Assembly: GCA_963821735.1 (NCBI GenBank) | Contig: CAWGFK010000055.1 | Coordinates: forward strand, 496,001 to 560,000 | Reading direction: 5' to 3' | Length of the DNA stretch: 64,000 bases | Source: Laspinema sp963821735 | Lineage (GTDB): Bacteria; Cyanobacteriota; Cyanobacteriia; Cyanobacteriales; Laspinemataceae | In this document: in pieces, positions 36,598-45,725 of the stretch | Layout: every line of letters begins with the position of its first letter | How positions within the stretch are numbered: position 1 is the stretch's first letter | Notes under the pieces: generated by a model | The model's database searches: none | Told to the model about the DNA's origin: nothing | What the model saw: the letters and a program-made list of their open reading frames with translations, nothing else | Program-made: the position numbers and the translations under genes

Positions 36598-37407
36598 TTG
36601 TTGGTAAAACTAGGAATTATTGGAGGCGGGGTCATGGGAGAAGCTCTCCTATCCCGCCTAATTACTCGTGCCGCTTACCAGCCAGGGGAAATTCTGATTA
36701 GTGACCCCATGCAGCAGCGCCGCGAGTTTTTAGCGCAACAATATGGCGTCGGCGTCACCGCTGACAATTCTGAGGTAGCGGCAGCGACAGAAGTCTTGCT
36801 CCTCGCCATCAAACCCCAAGTTTTCGATGCCGTCGCCACTGCCTTACCGTCTCTCGGCCAGAATGGACCAGTGCCAGTCATCCTGTCTATTTTAGCCGGA
36901 GTCCCCCTAAGTAAATTAGAACGGGCTTTTCCTGGCGTACCGATTGTCCGCTCCATGCCGAATACCCCTGCTACTGTCGGCGCTGGGATCACGGCGATCG
37001 CCCCGGGAACTCAAATCCAACCCGAACACCTCGAACGGGCCAAAACCGTGTTACAAGCCGTGGGGGATGTGGTCCAGGTTCCCGAGTCCCTGATGGATGC
37101 CGTCACCGGCCTCTCGGGTTCCGGACCGGCTTATGTCGCAATTTTTATCGAAGCCTTGACAGATGGCGGCGTTCGTGCTGGTCTACCCCGAGCCATTGCC
37201 GCCCAACTCGCCTTACAAACCGTATTGGGGACAGCGACTCTGATGCAAGAGACCCAACTGCACCCAGCAGAACTGAAAGACCGGGTAACCAGTCCCGGAG
37301 GCACGACTATAGCCGGAGTCGCTCAATTAGAAAAAGCCGGATTTCGGTCCGCCTGCATCGAAGCCGTCCAAGCAGCAACGGAGCGATCGCGCCAACTGGG
37401 AACATAA
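36598..37407 (+). CDS. proC: Pyrroline-5-carboxylate reductase
   Basis: 269 residues. It reduces pyrroline-5-carboxylate to proline. The NAD(P)-binding start VKLGIIGGGVMGEALLSRLI is preceded only by TTG codons (36598 and 36601). AGGAA at 36582-36586 supports one of these. Further signatures are VRSMPNTPATVGAG, LSGSGPAYVAIFIEALTDGG and the C-terminal VTSPGGTTIAGVAQLE. Length is normal. Confidence 0.95.
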   Translation: MLVKLGIIGGGVMGEALLSRLITRAAYQPGEILISDPMQQRREFLAQQYGVGVTADNSEVAAATEVLLLAIKPQVFDAVATALPSLGQNGPVPVILSILAGVPLSKLERAFPGVPIVRSMPNTPATVGAGITAIAPGTQIQPEHLERAKTVLQAVGDVVQVPESLMDAVTGLSGSGPAYVAIFIEALTDGGVRAGLPRAIAAQLALQTVLGTATLMQETQLHPAELKDRVTSPGGTTIAGVAQLEKAGFRSACIEAVQAATERSRQLGT

Positions 37408-37725
37408 AAGAACTAGGCATCTGCGTCTAGTCCAGGAGTACCCTAGAAGTTAGAAACCGGGTTTCTTGCTCTTTGAAGCTAATTAAAACTGTATCCAGTC
37501 CTAGGACATTTTAATAAGAGGATTAGATAGACAAGAAACCGGATTTTGAGGAGTGCGAGCATCTTGCTCGCTAGAGTAATCTCGCTAGAGTAATAGCGAG
37601 CAATATGCTCGCACTCCCAAATTGTACGCGAATAACTGTGGGAAACGCTATTACCCGCATTTTTGTAACCCAAATCCCGTGGTTTTCTGGCTACTGTACT
37701 GACATCCTAAGACTGTACCGACATC
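37408..37725. other. Repeat-rich intergenic stretch
   Basis: 318 bases between convergent proC and plsY. It contains AGAAACCGGGTTTCT (37452-37466) with a partial second copy near 37533, and a long palindrome GTGCGAGCATCTTGCTCGC...GCGAGCAATATGCTCGCAC (about 37552-37613) that includes the direct duplication TCTCGCTAGAGTAA. These can act as terminators for both genes. Confidence 0.7.
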
Positions 37726-38409
37726 CTAAGAGGGAACACTTTCCGAGGGTTGCGGTAACTTTTGGCCGATGCGGGGTTCGGTGCCCGAAAGTAGGCGATT
37801 GATATTGCTGCGGTGTAGCCAAATGACATAGAGGGAAGCCGCTAACATAAAAATTTGATAGGACAGGGGTTGATGCATCGCAAACATGATCCCCGGTAGG
37901 GCGAGGGCGGCTAACATGGAACTGAGGGAGACAATGCGGGTAAAGGCGAGGACAATTCCAAAGACGCCAAACCCGGCGAGGGCGATCGCCCAATTGAGAG
38001 CAAATAACACCCCTAGACTGGTGGCAACCGCTTTTCCACCCTTGAAATTAATCCAGACTGATTTGGTATGACCAATTAGGGCCCCTAATCCAGCGAGGAT
38101 GACCATCCAAGGCAACCAACGGGCAGCGGTTCCGATATTTGCGGTAAGTTCCTGGACCGCTGGCAAAGCGTAAGCAAAACGCATCAAGGCGATCGCCGCC
38201 ATCCCTTTTAAAATATCCACCAGAAACACCACCAAGGCAGGTCCTTTCCCCACAGTTCGCAGGACATTAGTCGCCCCGGTGGAACCGGACCCTTCTTGCC
38301 GAATATCAATTCCCTTCAACTGTCGAGCCACAATATAACCTGTAGGGAATGAACCAAATAGGTAGGCAGCGATTAACAACAGCCCATTTAAAAGTAGCCA
38401 CAAACTCAT
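37726..38409 (-). CDS. plsY: Glycerol-3-phosphate acyltransferase PlsY
   Basis: 227 residues. It acylates glycerol-3-phosphate from acyl-phosphate in the first step of membrane lipid synthesis. The start LLIAAYLFGSFPTGYIVARQ, then IDIRQEGSGSTGATNVLRTVGK and FKGGKAVATSLGVLF, carries the three conserved catalytic motifs. About five transmembrane helices are visible. The following genes (DUF3086, DUF3119 and MlaE) lie upstream on the same strand, a grouping suggestive of envelope lipid metabolism. Confidence 0.95.
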   Translation of the reverse strand: MSLWLLLNGLLLIAAYLFGSFPTGYIVARQLKGIDIRQEGSGSTGATNVLRTVGKGPALVVFLVDILKGMAAIALMRFAYALPAVQELTANIGTAARWLPWMVILAGLGALIGHTKSVWINFKGGKAVATSLGVLFALNWAIALAGFGVFGIVLAFTRIVSLSSMLAALALPGIMFAMHQPLSYQIFMLAASLYVIWLHRSNINRLLSGTEPRIGQKLPQPSESVPS

Positions 38410-38489
38410 AAACGTTTATCCTCAGTTTTAAGCAATTGAGAGTCAAGTTGCGGGTTGGTCCTTAAGGTAAGGACCAAAAACCCAAAGGG

Positions 38490-39845
38490 TTAAAGAGTCG
38501 GCAATTCTGGGTCAGCAGCAAATGCTAACCAGAGAGGGAATTGGAGGAGTCCAAGGTTGATTTGGTTTTCCGTTTCATCAATCAAAATTAGCGGAACTTG
38601 CTTCTGTTTGAGTAAGCGGTCTGCTTTTTGAGAGAGGGCTTCGGGAGCCTCAAATAGAACCACGCCGCCTTCGGGACCAAAATCAATCCGGGAAATGCCG
38701 AGACAGTCCTGCAAACCCCTGCGCCATTCGCCGAGACGTTCGGGAGAGTTGGCGAGGACGAGGGTGCGGAGGCGATCGCCATAAAGACTCTTCAGAACTG
38801 AAATGGCTGCCGACGCCACCAGAATATTTTGTAAACGACTCCCCAAGGTCCGGACTGCGCCTCTTGCACCTTGGGTAAAAAACCAGTTGGAGAGGCGTTC
38901 GGCGTGTACGGGTTCAAAGGTGCGCCGGACTTGCCACGGAGGACCATAATAGTCCGGCATGGTGCGATATTTATCCAACAACCGGCGAATCTGTTTCGCG
39001 CGGTCTTGAAAAGGCTGTTCAGCAAAGGTGGGAGTGGGTGCGCCCGTGCGATCGCCACCTTTTGCTGCTGCTTTCGGAGGCATTTTCGCCGGTTCCGGTT
39101 CTGGAGGGGTTAACTCCAGTTGTTCCACCGAATTGACCAAATCCTGCAAACTGCCGGAAAGATAGTCTTTAAAGCCCTGAACCCGAATCGCCAGGTCTTG
39201 AGATACCCCAGCAAAGGTGGTTCGCATTTCCGTGCGGATGCGTTCTTGGCGGCGTTCGAGTTGTTCGACGGAGATTTGTAAATTGTGCTTGCGCTGTTCC
39301 AGTTCGGTTAAAGCATCTTGGACCAGGCGACCGATCGCCGCTTGGGTTTCTGTCTGTTCTTGCAAGAGTTCGGCACGACTGGCTTGTAATTGCCCAATAG
39401 AGGCTTTCAGTTCCCGTTCTTGTTCCTGTAATTGCGCCACCCGTCGTCCCAAGGATGCCGCCTCATCCTCAATCGCCAAGGGGGGACTTGCGATTTCCTC
39501 CGTCGGTTGTTCTTCAGGCGGTGGTTCTTCCACCGTGATTTCTTCCGCCGTGATTTCTTCAGGCGGTGGTTCTTCCGCCGGGGGTTCTGAGGGTTCCACC
39601 GGGAGTTCCGCTTCCGGTTCCCAGTTCTGGGACTCTGCCTCTGGTAGGGTCAACTCCGGTAGGGGCGATACTGCTTCATCGGGGACAGAGGGTTCTGGCT
39701 CTTTCCAGAGGTCTTCTGAGAGATTTATCCCCTGAGTGGAATCTGCCGAAAGCGATTCGGAGGAGGAAGCCTCAAACGGCTCTGGGGAGTCGGATTGGTC
39801 CTGAGTTTCTAAGGGTTCTGGATTGTTGGTTTCGTCTGAATTCAT
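38490..39845 (-). CDS. DUF3086 family protein with acidic repeat and coiled coil
   Basis: 451 residues. The first 130 are extremely acidic and Pro-rich with EEPPPEE/EEIT repeats. A coiled coil follows (about 130-220, LGRRVAQLQEQERELKASIG). The C-terminal half (IRRLLDKYRTMPDYYGPPWQ, GARGAVRTLGSRLQNILVAS and FPLWLAFAADPELPTL) is the DUF3086 domain found in cyanobacteria. No enzyme activity is known. The acidic repeats differ in length between relatives in such proteins and may be slippage products. It is next to plsY, from which a link to lipid or envelope work may be guessed. Confidence 0.85.
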   Translation of the reverse strand: MNSDETNNPEPLETQDQSDSPEPFEASSSESLSADSTQGINLSEDLWKEPEPSVPDEAVSPLPELTLPEAESQNWEPEAELPVEPSEPPAEEPPPEEITAEEITVEEPPPEEQPTEEIASPPLAIEDEAASLGRRVAQLQEQERELKASIGQLQASRAELLQEQTETQAAIGRLVQDALTELEQRKHNLQISVEQLERRQERIRTEMRTTFAGVSQDLAIRVQGFKDYLSGSLQDLVNSVEQLELTPPEPEPAKMPPKAAAKGGDRTGAPTPTFAEQPFQDRAKQIRRLLDKYRTMPDYYGPPWQVRRTFEPVHAERLSNWFFTQGARGAVRTLGSRLQNILVASAAISVLKSLYGDRLRTLVLANSPERLGEWRRGLQDCLGISRIDFGPEGGVVLFEAPEALSQKADRLLKQKQVPLILIDETENQINLGLLQFPLWLAFAADPELPTL

Positions 39846-40023
39846 GGCAAAATTTTTTAAACTTTAGAGGGGACCCAGAGCCGATCAGGGAGTTAGGAAG
39901 GCGGGGATTTGTGCTGGAAATGAACCATTCAAGGGCCCGATCGCGCCTCTAGCCCGAGGTTGGGGATAGGGTGGGTCTTCTGGGGGGTATAAAGAAGCGG
40001 TGGCCCAACGATGGCGATCGCTC

Positions 40024-40419
40024 TTAAATCCGGGGACAGCGTTCTTCCAAACAGGCTTGAAGTTGTTTGGGATCGAACAAAACCGGCAGAAAATGGATGC
40101 TTTTCACTTCTTTAAAGTAAAACAAAATTGGAACGGAGGGCCAGAAAATTCGCCAATTGATCCATTCGGCGTAAGGAAAGGAGCGAATCAAGTTTCCCGA
40201 GCGATAAACATCTAAGGCTTTCGGGGTAAATTGCAGGCGAATGGTTGCCGCTTGGACCATTAAAAATAACCCGAAGGCGGCCAAAGGTAAACTCGCCAAA
40301 GGTTGCACCGCCAACAGCGGAATACTACCCATGATAAAGGCCCAAGGTAGGACGTAACTGGGAGCCAGTTCTTGAGTTGAGGTTGAGGTTGAGGTTGAGG
40401 TGGAAGTAGGTGTGGTCAC
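40024..40419 (-). CDS. DUF3119 family membrane protein
   Basis: 131 residues. The N terminus is a Thr-Ser repeat (TSTSTSTSTST) created by the hexanucleotide GTTGAG array at about 40378-40401, so its length is likely variable. Two hydrophobic helices follow (about 24-60), then a soluble part, RLQFTPKALDVYRSGNLIRS then FPYAEWINWRIFWPS, typical of cyanobacterial DUF3119. Function is unknown. It lies between DUF3086 and mlaE on the same strand. Confidence 0.85.
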   Translation of the reverse strand: MTTPTSTSTSTSTSTQELAPSYVLPWAFIMGSIPLLAVQPLASLPLAAFGLFLMVQAATIRLQFTPKALDVYRSGNLIRSFPYAEWINWRIFWPSVPILFYFKEVKSIHFLPVLFDPKQLQACLEERCPRI

Positions 40420-40496
40420 AACAGTACCCTGTATTGCGATCGAGGCTGATAGAGAAGTGAATGTTTCTATTTTAGAGGCTCAATCACTGCATCCGG

Positions 40497-41285
40497 TTAG
40501 AAGACGCCACTCCCCATGCCGCGAAACATCAGCCAGGAGAGAAAGAAATTGGAGGTAAAGATGGCGAGTAGGGAGGTGACGACGGCAGTGGTGGTGGATT
40601 GTCCCACGCCTTTGGCCCCTCCGGTGGTGGTCAAGCCCCAGCTACAGCCAATGATGCCGATTAATCCGCCAAAGCACAAGGCTTTAATGGAGGCGGCGAT
40701 TAAATCCCAGGTTTCGACTAAAGTGCGGACGGAATCGAGAAAGACGGTTTGGGAAATGGGATAGAAATGGGTCGCGACTAACATTCCCCCGATCATTCCT
40801 GTGGCAAAGGAGAGGAGGGTTAACACGGGTAGCATGATACAGCAGGCGAGGACTCGGGGAATGACGAGGTAATCGATGGGGTCCGTTTTGAGAATATAGA
40901 GGGCGTCGATTTGTTCGGTGACTTGCATGGTGCCGATTTCTGCGGCAAAAGCGGAACCGACTCGTCCGGCGAGGACGATCGCGGTCAAAACTGGGGCGAG
41001 TTCCCGCGCTAGGGCGATCGCCAGCACACCACCGACGGCGCTTCCGGCCCCAAAGTTGAGAAACTCCCGCGCCACCTGGATGGTAAACACCATGCCGACA
41101 AAGCTGGCGGTGAGGAGGGCGATAAATAGGGAATCGGGTCCGACTAGGGCCATTTGTTCGATGGTGTTACGTCGGTGGATTTTGCCTGAGAACAGGTGAA
41201 AGATCACCTGTCCGGCGAGGATGACTGCCGAGAGCAACCGCTGGAACCACTGGTTTAAGTTGGAGGTTGACTTAGTTTGAGTCAA
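40497..41285 (-). CDS. mlaE: MlaE-family ABC lipid transporter permease
   Basis: 262 residues. It is the membrane part of an Mla/TGD-type phospholipid transporter between the inner and outer membranes. Conserved segments are FVGMVFTIQVAREFLNFGA, ALARELAPVLTAIVLAGRVG, SAFAAEIGTMQVTEQIDAL, IPRVLACCIMLPVLT and GGAKGVGQSTTTAVVTS. Five helices are visible. The ATPase (MlaF) and substrate-binding (MlaD) genes are not in the window, as is usual for scattered cyanobacterial sets. Confidence 0.93.
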   Translation of the reverse strand: MTQTKSTSNLNQWFQRLLSAVILAGQVIFHLFSGKIHRRNTIEQMALVGPDSLFIALLTASFVGMVFTIQVAREFLNFGAGSAVGGVLAIALARELAPVLTAIVLAGRVGSAFAAEIGTMQVTEQIDALYILKTDPIDYLVIPRVLACCIMLPVLTLLSFATGMIGGMLVATHFYPISQTVFLDSVRTLVETWDLIAASIKALCFGGLIGIIGCSWGLTTTGGAKGVGQSTTTAVVTSLLAIFTSNFFLSWLMFRGMGSGVF

Positions 41286-41471
41286 AGGACTGTTGAGGGG
41301 GGTGACGACAGGAGCGGGTGGAGTTGTTTACAAATTTTAAACAACTTTTTTAATCAAAATTTAATATTTGTGACAGAACTGTTTGAGGGCGGCGATCGGG
41401 CCTATCTTATAAATCAAAGCGTTTCAGATTCAGGCGAAAAAGATCGTTTATCGGTATCCCTTTTTGATTTT

Positions 41472-41768
41472 ATGAATAGTTTTCCTCATTTTCTGCGATC
41501 GCTATTATTAACCAGTCTACTGAGTTTTGCCGTCCCGACGCTAACCTTGGCTGGTGGATTCGTCATTGCCGAGGCGATCGCCCACCTTCCCGGACTGACA
41601 AACCTCGGTGAATCCACTGTTAAGCAGTTGTTACAATTCTTATCGACCTTTGGCAGTGGTCACCCCCTCCAAGGGGCCATCGTCATTGGACTCACCTGTA
41701 GCTTAGTTGGAGTCTTATTTGATGCCTATGCCTTATACCGCTATCAAAACCTCCGAGGACCCGAATAA
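41472..41768 (+). CDS. Small membrane protein, unknown function
   Basis: 98 residues from ATG 41472 (MNSFPHFLRSLLLTSLLSFA). The longer frame from 41277 overlaps the mlaE start region and has a poor composition. Two hydrophobic segments (about 8-36 and 70-90) flank a polar stretch. No ribosome site is obvious and the family is not recognised. It is followed directly by the 9-bp satellite and a hairpin. Confidence 0.5.
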   Translation: MNSFPHFLRSLLLTSLLSFAVPTLTLAGGFVIAEAIAHLPGLTNLGESTVKQLLQFLSTFGSGHPLQGAIVIGLTCSLVGVLFDAYALYRYQNLRGPE

Positions 41769-41774
41769 AGCCCC

Positions 41775-41865
41775 AATCTCCCCCAATCTCCCCAATCTCC
41801 CCAATCTCCCCAATCTCCCCAATCTCCCCAATCTCCCCAATCTTCCCCACCCCCCCAATCTCCCC
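41775..41865. repeat. Second array of the 9-bp unit AATCTCCCC
   Basis: About nine copies of AATCTCCCC (starts at 41775, 41785, 41794, 41803, 41812, 41821 and 41830, one degenerate at 41839, and 41857). It is the same unit as at 10334-10414. The first period is 10 and one copy is degenerate, so this array is less perfect. Confidence 0.93.
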
Positions 41866-41867
41866 AA

Positions 41868-41907
41868 TCAAAAGCCGGTCGCACTCAACGTGACAACCGG
41901 CTTTTGA
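41868..41907. terminator. Hairpin after the 9-bp array
   Basis: TCAAAAGCCGGT (41868-41879) pairs with ACCGGCTTTTGA (41896-41907), a 12-bp perfect stem with A-run and T-run flanks. It is likely to end transcription from both sides. Confidence 0.7.
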
Positions 41908-41992
41908 TGGGAGGAATCAAACATTGCTATACCCAAGAGGAAAAGGCTATTGGATAGGAGTGTTTGCAGGAAAGAAAAAGTCTGTTCGTGAC

Positions 41993-42349
41993 TTAGGGTT
42001 CGCATCGCCCACTACCGCGTCCAACTTGGTGATGAGTTTTCATCATCGGACAGTTAGGTTCAGCTTGGTGAGAATTGATGAGCTTTTGCGCCAGCAGGAT
42101 GCTATCAGTCTGAGACTGTTCTCCTCCAGAAGCGCGGAAGTCCCGGCGGCTGCAACCTGGTTTGCTATCTTCAGTCTCGCAGGGATTAATCTGGCTGGTT
42201 TCCGAGGGTAAGGTGAAGCGTGCTAACGAGGCATGAGAAAAGAAGCCCTCATTGTAGGTAGCCAAAAGGTCTACCGAGTAAGATTTGGCACTCGGAGCAA
42301 GATTGGCAACTAAGAGGGTAGAGAGAACAAGAATAGTAGAGAAGCGCAT
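41993..42349 (-). CDS. Secreted protein with signal peptide, unknown function
   Basis: 118 residues. The N terminus MRFSTILVLSTLLVANLAPS followed by AKS is a good signal peptide (cleavage near residue 23). The mature part is polar with several Cys (NPCETEDSKPGCSRRDF and later two more) that could form disulfides. No family is recognised and no clear ribosome site was seen, so reality as a gene rests on the signal peptide. Confidence 0.5.
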   Translation of the reverse strand: MRFSTILVLSTLLVANLAPSAKSYSVDLLATYNEGFFSHASLARFTLPSETSQINPCETEDSKPGCSRRDFRASGGEQSQTDSILLAQKLINSHQAEPNCPMMKTHHQVGRGSGRCEP

Positions 42350-42763
42350 AAAGGAAGTGCTTAGGATAACTGATATTCCCTAATACGCATTCCTTATGCT
42401 CTATCTGGACAAGAAAGATAGAAAAAATCAATTGTTTTTGTAGGGGGTTGAGAATCGCCCAGTCTGCAACTCCAGAAGACATTAATCCAGAAGGTTTTTA
42501 GCATTTTTTACCCGTTTAGTTTTATCTTCAATCCCCCTCTATACCCCCTAATTTAAAAAGGGTTGAACTTTTTATCTGCCCAGGGAGTCATTGCTCATTT
42601 TCTTTCTAAAGAGTTCCCCTTTTGTATGAAATTTTGATGAAGTTTTTCCAACTTTTTGCTTGTTCTTTATAAAAAGCTTAACCTAAACCACACAAAACTC
42701 AAGGATTTAGAATTCGCAAATAGGGATTTTATCCGTGGAATTACGGAAAATACTACCGAGGAG
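42350..42763. other. Intergenic stretch, nothing recognised
   Basis: 414 AT-rich bases. No gene, palindrome or tandem repeat stands out. Confidence 0.5.
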
Positions 42764-43978
42764 TTAAATTGATTTTAAATCTTCGGTTTCTTTCGGTTTT
42801 GGAGTAAAGTCTGTAATCCACGAACATTGGCGATAATGTGCGTCTAGGGCATCTAGGTTCGGTTGATCCGCTTCCTCCTCTGGGACAGTCAGCCGCCGAC
42901 CCGCTAATTTGCCATAGTTAGTTTTACTTAATTCGGGAGACAACATGACTTGTAACGTTCCCGGTTCGATCGCGATTTGCTTGGCGGCGAATAAGCGTTG
43001 AATATCCGCCCTTAAAATTAAGCCATTCCAGATATCACTAGAACGGGTTAGCTGAGTGGGGTCGAGACGAACCACTTCCAGGGCCGCTTCTACATCACAG
43101 CCGGTAATGGGGCATCGTCCTTGATAAGCCGCCAATAACTGACGGCGAAATGCTTTGTAATGGAGTGGGTTCGTGACTAAAGCTAGGACTAAAATCACCA
43201 GGGCACTGAGGGCTAATCCGGCGATCGCACCCAGGGCTAAGGTTGTAATAAACGGTTGATTGGCGTGGGTTTCGGCAACTTGGGGGGATTCGGCAATCTT
43301 CAAACTACTGATCATTTCCCCTTGCGCCGTTGTTGCTTCAGTCACAGCAGTTTGGAGTTGAGTCAGTCTTTCTTGTTTGAGGGTCACCTCTTCTTGCAGT
43401 TGCGATCGCTCCGCCTCATCCACTCCATAATACTCATCCAAATTTTGTTGGGCGGACTGGAGTTCCTGACGCGCTTGGGAGAGGCGGAGATTAAGCTGTT
43501 CCACCACCCCATTAAGACGCGCAGCATTGATCAGTTGACTCTGTTGGACCATTGCCTGCATCAGTCCCGATGCAGTTTGGAGGGCACGATCGGAGTTATT
43601 ATCTCGATACATCACCCGGAGAGCCCCGGCGGTTTCGGCGCTGGGGAGTTTCAATAACAGGCGATCGCGAACTTCCACCGCAGACAGATTCACATTATCC
43701 GCCACCGCCTGAATCACATTATCCGCCAACAATAACCGAACCAACTCTTCTGGCTGAGAAAATTGCTGCCCTTGATTAATAATTTGCTGGGTGGTTTCCG
43801 ATAATGAATCCGGCGGTTGATTCCCGCGTAAAGAACCCGTGGCAATATATTTAGGAACGGGTTCTATCTGCAAAGCCATGACGCCTCCGATGCCCAATCC
43901 GGCAGTAATAAGCGCCAAAACTAGCCATTTGTAACGATTTAAGCTGTGAACATATCGGGAAACAAAAGAAAGATTCAT
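42764..43978 (-). CDS. Wzz-like chain-length protein fused to a degenerate HNH domain
   Basis: 404 residues. Helix 1 (YKWLVLALITAGLGIGGVMA, about 16-36), a periplasmic part with coiled coil (about 150-215) and helix 2 (about 243-270) give the Wzz/polysaccharide co-polymerase topology. After helix 2, in the cytoplasm, residues 278-386 match the HNH_2-type nuclease layout: YQGRCPITGCDVEAAL (Cys289, Cys294), NGLILRADIQRLF, then SYGxL-like and P-rich strands and a final DALDAHYRQC. The usual catalytic AAH is EVVRLDP (residues 301-307) and the last His of ADIHRLF is Gln327, so nuclease activity is doubtful. The domain may be a binding module. Confidence 0.75.
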   Translation of the reverse strand: MNLSFVSRYVHSLNRYKWLVLALITAGLGIGGVMALQIEPVPKYIATGSLRGNQPPDSLSETTQQIINQGQQFSQPEELVRLLLADNVIQAVADNVNLSAVEVRDRLLLKLPSAETAGALRVMYRDNNSDRALQTASGLMQAMVQQSQLINAARLNGVVEQLNLRLSQARQELQSAQQNLDEYYGVDEAERSQLQEEVTLKQERLTQLQTAVTEATTAQGEMISSLKIAESPQVAETHANQPFITTLALGAIAGLALSALVILVLALVTNPLHYKAFRRQLLAAYQGRCPITGCDVEAALEVVRLDPTQLTRSSDIWNGLILRADIQRLFAAKQIAIEPGTLQVMLSPELSKTNYGKLAGRRLTVPEEEADQPNLDALDAHYRQCSWITDFTPKPKETEDLKSI

Positions 43979-44028
43979 GGCTTGCAGACACCGGATTAAA
44001 GGGTTAGCAAAATGAGCAACTAAAACAG

Positions 44029-45678
44029 TTAGCGTAGGGGAAGCGGAACCGATTCTAGTTTGGGAATTAATTGAATATCATATTCTTCTTCAAATACGAT
44101 TTTTTTCTGATCGAGACTCCAGAGTTCTAACACGCAAGGGTCATCGGGTGCATTGGGATGGAGGATTAAATGCAGTTGTTGGGTGTCGGGGAAATAGCGG
44201 CAACCGAGTTGAGCGATCGCCCCAACTTGTCGGCGATCCAGAGCAACAGCCAAGCGTAAAAATGCACTCAATTGACTGACCATTTTGCGATGTTGCTTAC
44301 TCGGCAAATTCCGATAATTATCATGCTTCTTCTTCGGTGCACTCTGGCGGTGATAGCGGGCGAGATTGGCGATGATTTCCACCTCAGTATCCGTATATCC
44401 CAGCAACTCCCCATTGCGAATTAGATAATAGGAGTGTTTGTGATGAGCGGAATGACTGATATGAATCCCGCAGTTGTGCAAAATTGCCGCTGACCAAAGT
44501 AATTCTCGTTCATTTAAACCCCAGTCATGGAGCAACCCTTGGGTGCGATCGAATAGAGTCAGCACAAATCCCGCAATTCGTTCGGCAGAGTCGAGATTAA
44601 CGTGATATTTTTGGGCAATTTTCAGGGTACTGCGTTGCCGGATAGAACTTTGGTAGCGCAGACGGTCCTCAATGAATCCGTGGGTCAGCATCCAATCGAC
44701 GATGACGCCTTCTCGGAGCGATCGCTCGCAGACGGTGAGGGAGTCCATGTTCAACAAGGTCATCGCTTCGAGCAAAATCAAAGCCCCTGGGAGGATAATT
44801 TCGGCGCGCTTGTCCGACATCCCTGGAATGTCTAACCGTTGATTGTAGGAGAGTTTTCGTAACCGTTGGACAAAATCGGCTAAGTCTTTTAATTTGAATT
44901 GATATCCAGTTAAGGGAGAGGGTTCGACGCCCTGTTTTTCCCGGGCGATCGCCACAGCGAGGGTTTCAATCGTTCCCGAGGTCCCCACCAACCGAGGCTG
45001 TTCCTCCAGGTACAACCGCGCCTGCAACTCCTCCACTGGACGCTCTAACATCCCGCGAATGTAAGCTTGCAAAAAGTCAAACTCACTGTTACTAATGGGA
45101 TCCGTGGTAATAAATTCGCTGGTCAGACGCACCGCCCCAATTTTCGTACTACTCAGGGAACGGGGTTCATGACCATCCCCTAGAATTAGTTCCGTGGAAC
45201 CGCCCCCAATATCAATAATGATATGCGGTTCTTCGTTAAAGTCCATGCCGGAGAGAACGCCGAGATAGATGCGTCGCGCCTCTTCCTGTCCAGAAATTAA
45301 ACTGACCCGCAGTCCTAGTTCGGTTTCGATTTCTTTGAGAAAGTCTCGTCCATTGGGGGCTTCGCGCATGGCAGAGGTGGCAACCGCCACCACTTGTTCC
45401 GCATTGAGACTCTCGGCGCGTTGCTGGAAGCGGCGCAGCGCTTTGAGGGTGCGTGCCATGACTTCCGGTTTGAGGTTGCCGGTTTTAATGTCGCGATCGC
45501 CCAGACGCACGGTTTCTTTTTCCCGGGTGATAATCGTAAAGGCGGGTAAGGTTGGGTCAATTTTGACCACCACCATGTGCAGGGAGTTCGTCCCCATATC
45601 GACTGCAGCGAGAATATGTTGTTTCCCCACATCGGGGTCCGTAATCCTCACGATGGGAACGGATTTGCTCAAGGTCAT
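44029..45678 (-). CDS. ppx: Exopolyphosphatase/GppA phosphatase with HD-like C-terminal domain
   Basis: 549 residues from ATG 45678, chosen for the GGAGG 9 bases upstream. An earlier start at 45774 would run into tRNA-like sequence. The sugar-kinase/Hsp70-like N-terminal half shows AAVDMGTNSLHMVVVKI, VVAVATSAMREAPNG, IIDIGGGSTELILG and LVGTSGTIETLA. The C-terminal third has an HD-type pattern (LLWSAAILHNCGIHISHSAH and LARYHRQS). It degrades polyphosphate or hydrolyses pppGpp, so it ties phosphate storage to stress signalling. Confidence 0.95.
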   Translation of the reverse strand: MTLSKSVPIVRITDPDVGKQHILAAVDMGTNSLHMVVVKIDPTLPAFTIITREKETVRLGDRDIKTGNLKPEVMARTLKALRRFQQRAESLNAEQVVAVATSAMREAPNGRDFLKEIETELGLRVSLISGQEEARRIYLGVLSGMDFNEEPHIIIDIGGGSTELILGDGHEPRSLSSTKIGAVRLTSEFITTDPISNSEFDFLQAYIRGMLERPVEELQARLYLEEQPRLVGTSGTIETLAVAIAREKQGVEPSPLTGYQFKLKDLADFVQRLRKLSYNQRLDIPGMSDKRAEIILPGALILLEAMTLLNMDSLTVCERSLREGVIVDWMLTHGFIEDRLRYQSSIRQRSTLKIAQKYHVNLDSAERIAGFVLTLFDRTQGLLHDWGLNERELLWSAAILHNCGIHISHSAHHKHSYYLIRNGELLGYTDTEVEIIANLARYHRQSAPKKKHDNYRNLPSKQHRKMVSQLSAFLRLAVALDRRQVGAIAQLGCRYFPDTQQLHLILHPNAPDDPCVLELWSLDQKKIVFEEEYDIQLIPKLESVPLPLR

Positions 45679-45725
45679 TGTTTTTACCCTCCAGGAGATT
45701 AAGGCGGCGATCGCCTGACTAAAAC

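Noticed and set aside
41277..41471. N-terminal extension of the small membrane protein at 41472
   Set aside because: It overlaps the mlaE start on the other strand and lacks the hydrophobic pattern. The internal ATG gives a cleaner protein.
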